Assembly (NCBI GenBank): GCA_964230605.1
Contig: CAXRIN010000042.1
Span: forward strand, 1-8,870
Source: GCA-002722245 sp964230605
GTDB taxonomy: Bacteria > Bacteroidota > Bacteroidia > Flavobacteriales_C > GCA-002722245
Direction of reading: 5' to 3'
Length of the DNA stretch: 8,870 nucleotides
Each line of letters begins with the position of its first letter. The first letter of the stretch is position 1. The position numbers were made by a program, and so were the translations under genes. The notes under the pieces are model-generated. The model searched no databases. It had not been told where the DNA came from and saw only the letters and a list, made by a program, of their open reading frames with translations. Below are positions 6,739 to 8,870 of this stretch, one piece after another.

Positions 6739-7581
6739 TTATTCGAAATTAATTACCTCAGTTGGATTTAACGGAGATCCCTTAAACCAGAGTTCAAAAT
6801 GCAAATGTGGACCAGTTGTAAACTTACCACTATTCCCAACAATTGCAATCACTTCACCCGCTTTTACAATGTCCCCTTCTTTCTTTAACAATACCGAGTT
6901 GTGCTTATAAATACTAATTAATTCATTACTGTGTTGAATGGCAACAACATGACCTGTTTCAGCCGTCCATGCCGCAAATACCACTTTCCCGTTTAAGGTA
7001 CTTTTTACTCCTGCATCCTCTTCAGCTACTACGTCAATTCCGTAATGCCCTTCATCCATTTTAAACTCCTTGGAAACAATTCCAGTAATGGGCTTAAAGA
7101 AGTGGAAATAAGCAAGAGACTGTGACTCTTCTGAAATGGAGAAATTGATGAATTTATCTGGTAATAGCTCACTTTTCTCGTTCTGCATAGCTACTTTTTC
7201 CAAAGACATTTGATTGATAGAATCAACATTAAATCCGAAATCTCTTAAAGCAGTATCAATTTTTAAACTGTACTCAATTCTTCCATTAACTTCTTGCTGT
7301 AGTTCAAATAATCGCTTATTTGTTTCAACCAATTGAGCATGATCAGATGCAGATTCATAACCAGGAATTATGTAAGATTTGATTGGAGTGAAAGCGATAA
7401 TTGCATAAGTAAACAAACTAACCCCGAAAGCAATTCCTGCAACCCAAAGCATCAATCTACCCCTAGAAATATCTCTACTGTAAACCTCTAAAAGCAAGTT
7501 CTTATTTACAATAGACAGATGGTAACGAACTTTTAATCGTTCCCACAATGTTTTAATTTTCTTTTCTTGGTTGTTATCCAT
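6739..7581 (-). CDS. Membrane-anchored M23-family metallopeptidase
   Basis: This 280-residue type II membrane protein probably cuts peptide cross-links in peptidoglycan. Residues 1-42 are a basic cytoplasmic stretch, a helix spans about 43-63, and a helical segment follows at about 80-135. The C-terminal LytM/M23 domain (about 165-275) keeps all the expected zinc and catalytic residues: H179 and D183 in HYGID, H227 in IYKHNS, and H259 and H261 in GPHLHFELW. It is therefore likely active rather than a degenerate EnvC-type activator. Length and layout match the common Bacteroidota 'M23 family metallopeptidase' with an N-terminal anchor. The start ATG (7579-7581) has the G-rich run AAGGGGGG about 8 bases upstream on the coding strand. 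It lies between the thioesterase and hemJ in one transcription unit. Confidence 0.9.
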   Translation of the reverse strand: MDNNQEKKIKTLWERLKVRYHLSIVNKNLLLEVYSRDISRGRLMLWVAGIAFGVSLFTYAIIAFTPIKSYIIPGYESASDHAQLVETNKRLFELQQEVNGRIEYSLKIDTALRDFGFNVDSINQMSLEKVAMQNEKSELLPDKFINFSISEESQSLAYFHFFKPITGIVSKEFKMDEGHYGIDVVAEEDAGVKSTLNGKVVFAAWTAETGHVVAIQHSNELISIYKHNSVLLKKEGDIVKAGEVIAIVGNSGKFTTGPHLHFELWFKGSPLNPTEVINFE

Positions 7582-7610
7582 TTTTTACACCCCCCTTAAT
7601 CCCCTTCAAA
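7582..7610 (-). promoter_or_regulatory. G-run intercistronic spacer with Shine-Dalgarno-like site
   Basis: On the coding strand the 29-base spacer reads TTTGAAGGGGATTAAGGGGGG followed by TGTAAAAA and the ATG. The AAGGGGGG differs by one base from AAGGAGGG-type sites and sits at usable distance, so it can act as ribosome binding site for the M23 gene. No other start in the window has such a strong purine run. Its two G-runs also resemble dispersed intergenic repeats of Bacteroidota genomes. Confidence 0.4.
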
Positions 7611-8120
7611 TTACTCAAACAATGCCTTTAATTCTGGCGCTTCTTTAGCATCTAATTTACCAGCCATAATTAAGTTTAATTGTCGTCGTCTTAAAGCACC
7701 AGCATATCGTTCTTTTTCTTGATCTGATTCAGGGATTAACTCCGGCACTTCAATTGGTCTGCCAATTTGATCAACCGCAACAAAAGTATATATTGCTTCA
7801 TTGTGTCGACGTTTTTCACCTGTGATATGATCTTCAACCCAAACATCCATCACCACTTCCATACTGGACTTAAAAGCTCTTGATACTTTTGCTTCCAACG
7901 TAACAATATCTCCTAATCTGATTGGTTTTTGAAAAGCTACCTTTCCAACAGAAGCGGTTACAACAACCCTTCTACAATGACGATGAGCGCTTATTGCTCC
8001 AATAACATCAAGCCAATTCAATAACTGGCCACCCATTAAATTACCTAAAGTGTTGGTATTGTTTGGCAATACAATGTGAGTTGCCGATGCGTATGTGCTT
8101 GATGCCTTTACTGGTTTCAT
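7611..8120 (-). CDS. Acyl-CoA thioesterase, hotdog fold (YciA/ACOT-like)
   Basis: This 169-residue single-hotdog thioesterase of the 4HBT superfamily probably hydrolyses fatty acyl-CoA to free acid and CoA in the cytoplasm as a hexamer, as its relatives do. The signature is NTNTLGNLMGGQLLNWLD (21-38): N23 and D38 fall at the conserved polar positions and GG at 30-31. It is followed by SVGKVAFQKPIRLGDIV (57-73) and, after the central strands, HNEAIYTFVAVDQIGRPIEVP (106-126). A charged helical tail (about 131-169) is typical of the Bacteroidota and YciA/ACOT7-like group. The ATG at 8118-8120 has no Shine-Dalgarno. It is the first gene of the unit that continues with the M23 peptidase and hemJ. 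Its upstream region is unusual: only 49 bases separate the start from a 132-bp inverted-repeat element. Chain-length preference cannot be inferred. Confidence 0.9.
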   Translation of the reverse strand: MKPVKASSTYASATHIVLPNNTNTLGNLMGGQLLNWLDVIGAISAHRHCRRVVVTASVGKVAFQKPIRLGDIVTLEAKVSRAFKSSMEVVMDVWVEDHITGEKRRHNEAIYTFVAVDQIGRPIEVPELIPESDQEKERYAGALRRRQLNLIMAGKLDAKEAPELKALFE

Positions 8121-8169
8121 ATTTCTAAATTAAACCATTTAAGGCTAAAAAAAGAAAAGGGTTTATATA

Positions 8170-8301
8170 ATCCCCTCAGCCTGCGGCAGCTCCCCTTGAA
8201 AAGTGGAGCGGTTGACGTATGTTTCTAAATAATAGAGTTGAACAAAGTTCAACTCTCAATTGCTCCACTTTTCAAGGGGAGCTGCCGCAGGCTGAGGGGA
8301 T
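8170..8301. repeat. 132-bp element: perfect 40-bp inverted repeat with nested hairpin
   Basis: Positions 8170-8209 and 8262-8301 are exact reverse complements over 40 bases. Each arm contains CCCCTCAGCCTGCGGCAGC or its complement, with a small internal palindrome (CTGCCGCAG). The 52-base centre holds a second perfect hairpin: AGAGTTGAAC at 8234-8243 and GTTCAACTCT at 8247-8256 around an AAA loop. The arms are much richer in G and C than the surrounding DNA. No T-tract follows on either strand and I see no flanking target duplication. It lies upstream of the thioesterase start and beyond the terminator of the hypothetical gene, with no reading frame inside. It resembles the G/C-rich dispersed intergenic repeats of Bacteroidota; whether it is a mobile (MITE-like) unit cannot be told from one copy. 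Confidence 0.9.
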
Positions 8302-8310
8302 GCAAAAACA

Positions 8311-8340
8311 AAAAAACCGCGTCTTTTAACGCGGTTTTTA
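8311..8340 (-). terminator. Strong rho-independent terminator
   Basis: AAAAACCGCGT (8312-8322) and ACGCGGTTTTT (8329-8339) form a perfect 11-bp stem around the 6-base loop CTTTTA. On the minus strand it runs into TTTTTTTGTTTTTG, an excellent T-tract. It lies 18 bases after the stop of the hypothetical gene at 8358. The plus strand also has a T-run, so it may work in both directions. Confidence 0.88.
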
Positions 8341-8357
8341 CATACTATTTAACATCA

Positions 8358-8747
8358 TTAGAATAACGAAATATAACTCTTATTTGGATCAATATGCGCT
8401 TCACTCGTCAACTGAGCATGAATGATTAACTGATTTTCATGATGATGAATATCCGATAAAACTTCTCTTTTCAAAAGTAAAAGAGTAGCACTTCCTGAAT
8501 GATCATATTTATCTAAAACTGTGCTCCCATTAAACTCAACAGACCAATGGGTTTCTTCCATTTTCTCTGCATAACATAATTCGATAGTTGGATGACTTGC
8601 AAATTGAATATCTTTCGATTGTTCAACATCAATTACTAATCTTAAATTTCCCCCTTCAATAAACAAATTTTCAGATGACAAACCCAGTTCAGCAAAAGTC
8701 AGTTTGCCTTTTTGATTAACATTGATATCTAAACTGATTCCCCACAA
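8358..8747 (-). CDS. Hypothetical protein, probably lacking its 5' end
   Basis: This frame of up to 129 codons ends in ...NKSYISLF. The composition suggests a beta-rich soluble domain (LRLVIDVEQ, THWSVEFNGS, ATLLLLKREV, NQLIIHAQLT). No motif is recognised. The only possible start near the beginning is TTG at 8745-8747, with no Shine-Dalgarno, and no ATG occurs in frame until about codon 63 (EKMEETHW). The TTG is two bases from the stop of an IS1595-family transposase fragment on the same strand. The first several codons (WGISLDI) may therefore be IS end sequence, and the true N-terminus was probably displaced by the insertion. The strong terminator just after the stop suggests this was the last gene of a genuine transcript. 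Function is unknown; it may be a gene remnant. Confidence 0.5.
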   Translation of the reverse strand: MWGISLDINVNQKGKLTFAELGLSSENLFIEGGNLRLVIDVEQSKDIQFASHPTIELCYAEKMEETHWSVEFNGSTVLDKYDHSGSATLLLLKREVLSDIHHHENQLIIHAQLTSEAHIDPNKSYISLF

Positions 8748-8870
8748 TCTTACCTATAAATTTTAGCTACAGCTAATACAAGTCTATCAAATAATCGTTC
8801 TCCGAAATACCTTCTGTTAAGTTTATAGCAAAACTCGTCTAAATACGCTTGTAGATATTTACCTTTTATC
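8725..8870 (-). mobile_element. Right (3') end of an IS1595-family insertion sequence, boundary uncertain
   Basis: The transposase stop at 8750-8752 implies that the IS end lies shortly to its left. GTGGGGAATCAGTTTAGATA on the minus strand (about 8724-8743) is a candidate terminal repeat, but its partner lies outside the window, so the boundary at about 8725 is a guess. The target duplication cannot be checked for the same reason. Confidence 0.45.
8750..8870 (-). CDS. IS1595-family (ISXO2-like) transposase, C-terminal end, partial
   Basis: The last 39 codons of a minus-strand gene enter from the right edge and stop at TAA (8750-8752). The segment YLQAYLDEFCYKLNRRYF (5-22 of the visible part), followed by GERLFDRLVLAVAKIYR, matches the end of ISXO2-like DDE transposases of the IS1595 family. 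Their last helix region characteristically reads Y-L-x-x-Y-L-D-E-F-x-Y-(K/R)-x-N-R-R. The catalytic DDE residues would lie outside the window, so activity cannot be judged. The family call is from memory of this motif. Confidence 0.8.
   Translation of the reverse strand, partial: IKGKYLQAYLDEFCYKLNRRYFGERLFDRLVLAVAKIYR

Noticed and set aside
8170..8301. CRISPR array, retron or tRNA as explanation of the repeated structure
   Set aside because: There are only two inverted arms and no direct repeat series, no reverse transcriptase or cas gene nearby, and no cloverleaf.

Overview
This AT-rich window looks like chromosome from a Bacteroidota bacterium, most likely a member of Flavobacteriales. 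Several things point there. Upstream regions carry the Bacteroidota-type promoter (TTG, a spacer of about 20, then TAnnTTTG) and most genes lack a strong Shine-Dalgarno. The DAHP synthase is fused to a chorismate mutase in the order typical of this phylum. There is an HU-CCDC81/SPOR protein, a HemJ of the long Bacteroidota form, and an SLC13 permease with paired RCK_C domains. I cannot place it to genus.

Layout. Positions 1-248 hold no convincing gene, only two imperfect hairpin candidates. From 249 to 3212 three genes lie on the minus strand: a small four-helix membrane protein of unknown function, the bifunctional DAHP synthase/chorismate mutase (shikimate pathway entry plus the first step of Phe/Tyr synthesis) with its own promoter and terminator, and a membrane-anchored protein with an N-terminal HU-like pair and a C-terminal peptidoglycan-binding SPOR domain. 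A divergent intergenic region (3213-3405) separates this from two plus-strand genes: a 597-residue SLC13-family permease and a lipoprotein. The lipoprotein reading frame is cut by an in-frame TAA at 5947-5949 and then stays open for 62 more codons, so it appears to be a fresh pseudogene or truncated allele. Facing it is a tight minus-strand cluster: acyl-CoA thioesterase, membrane-anchored M23 peptidase and hemJ, with gaps of 29 and 2 bases.

The right end (8121-8870) is the disturbed part. A 132-bp element made of a perfect 40-bp inverted repeat around a second nested hairpin lies directly upstream of the thioesterase. Beside it is a strong rho-independent terminator for a hypothetical gene read from the right. 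That gene has no credible start codon, and the C-terminal 39 codons of an IS1595-family (ISXO2-like) transposase end just upstream of it, so an insertion probably removed its 5' part.

Most of the window is ordinary housekeeping and transport. I found no defence system, CRISPR array, RNA gene or new multi-gene system. The items most worth a second look are the nested inverted repeat, the interrupted lipoprotein gene and the IS/gene junction.
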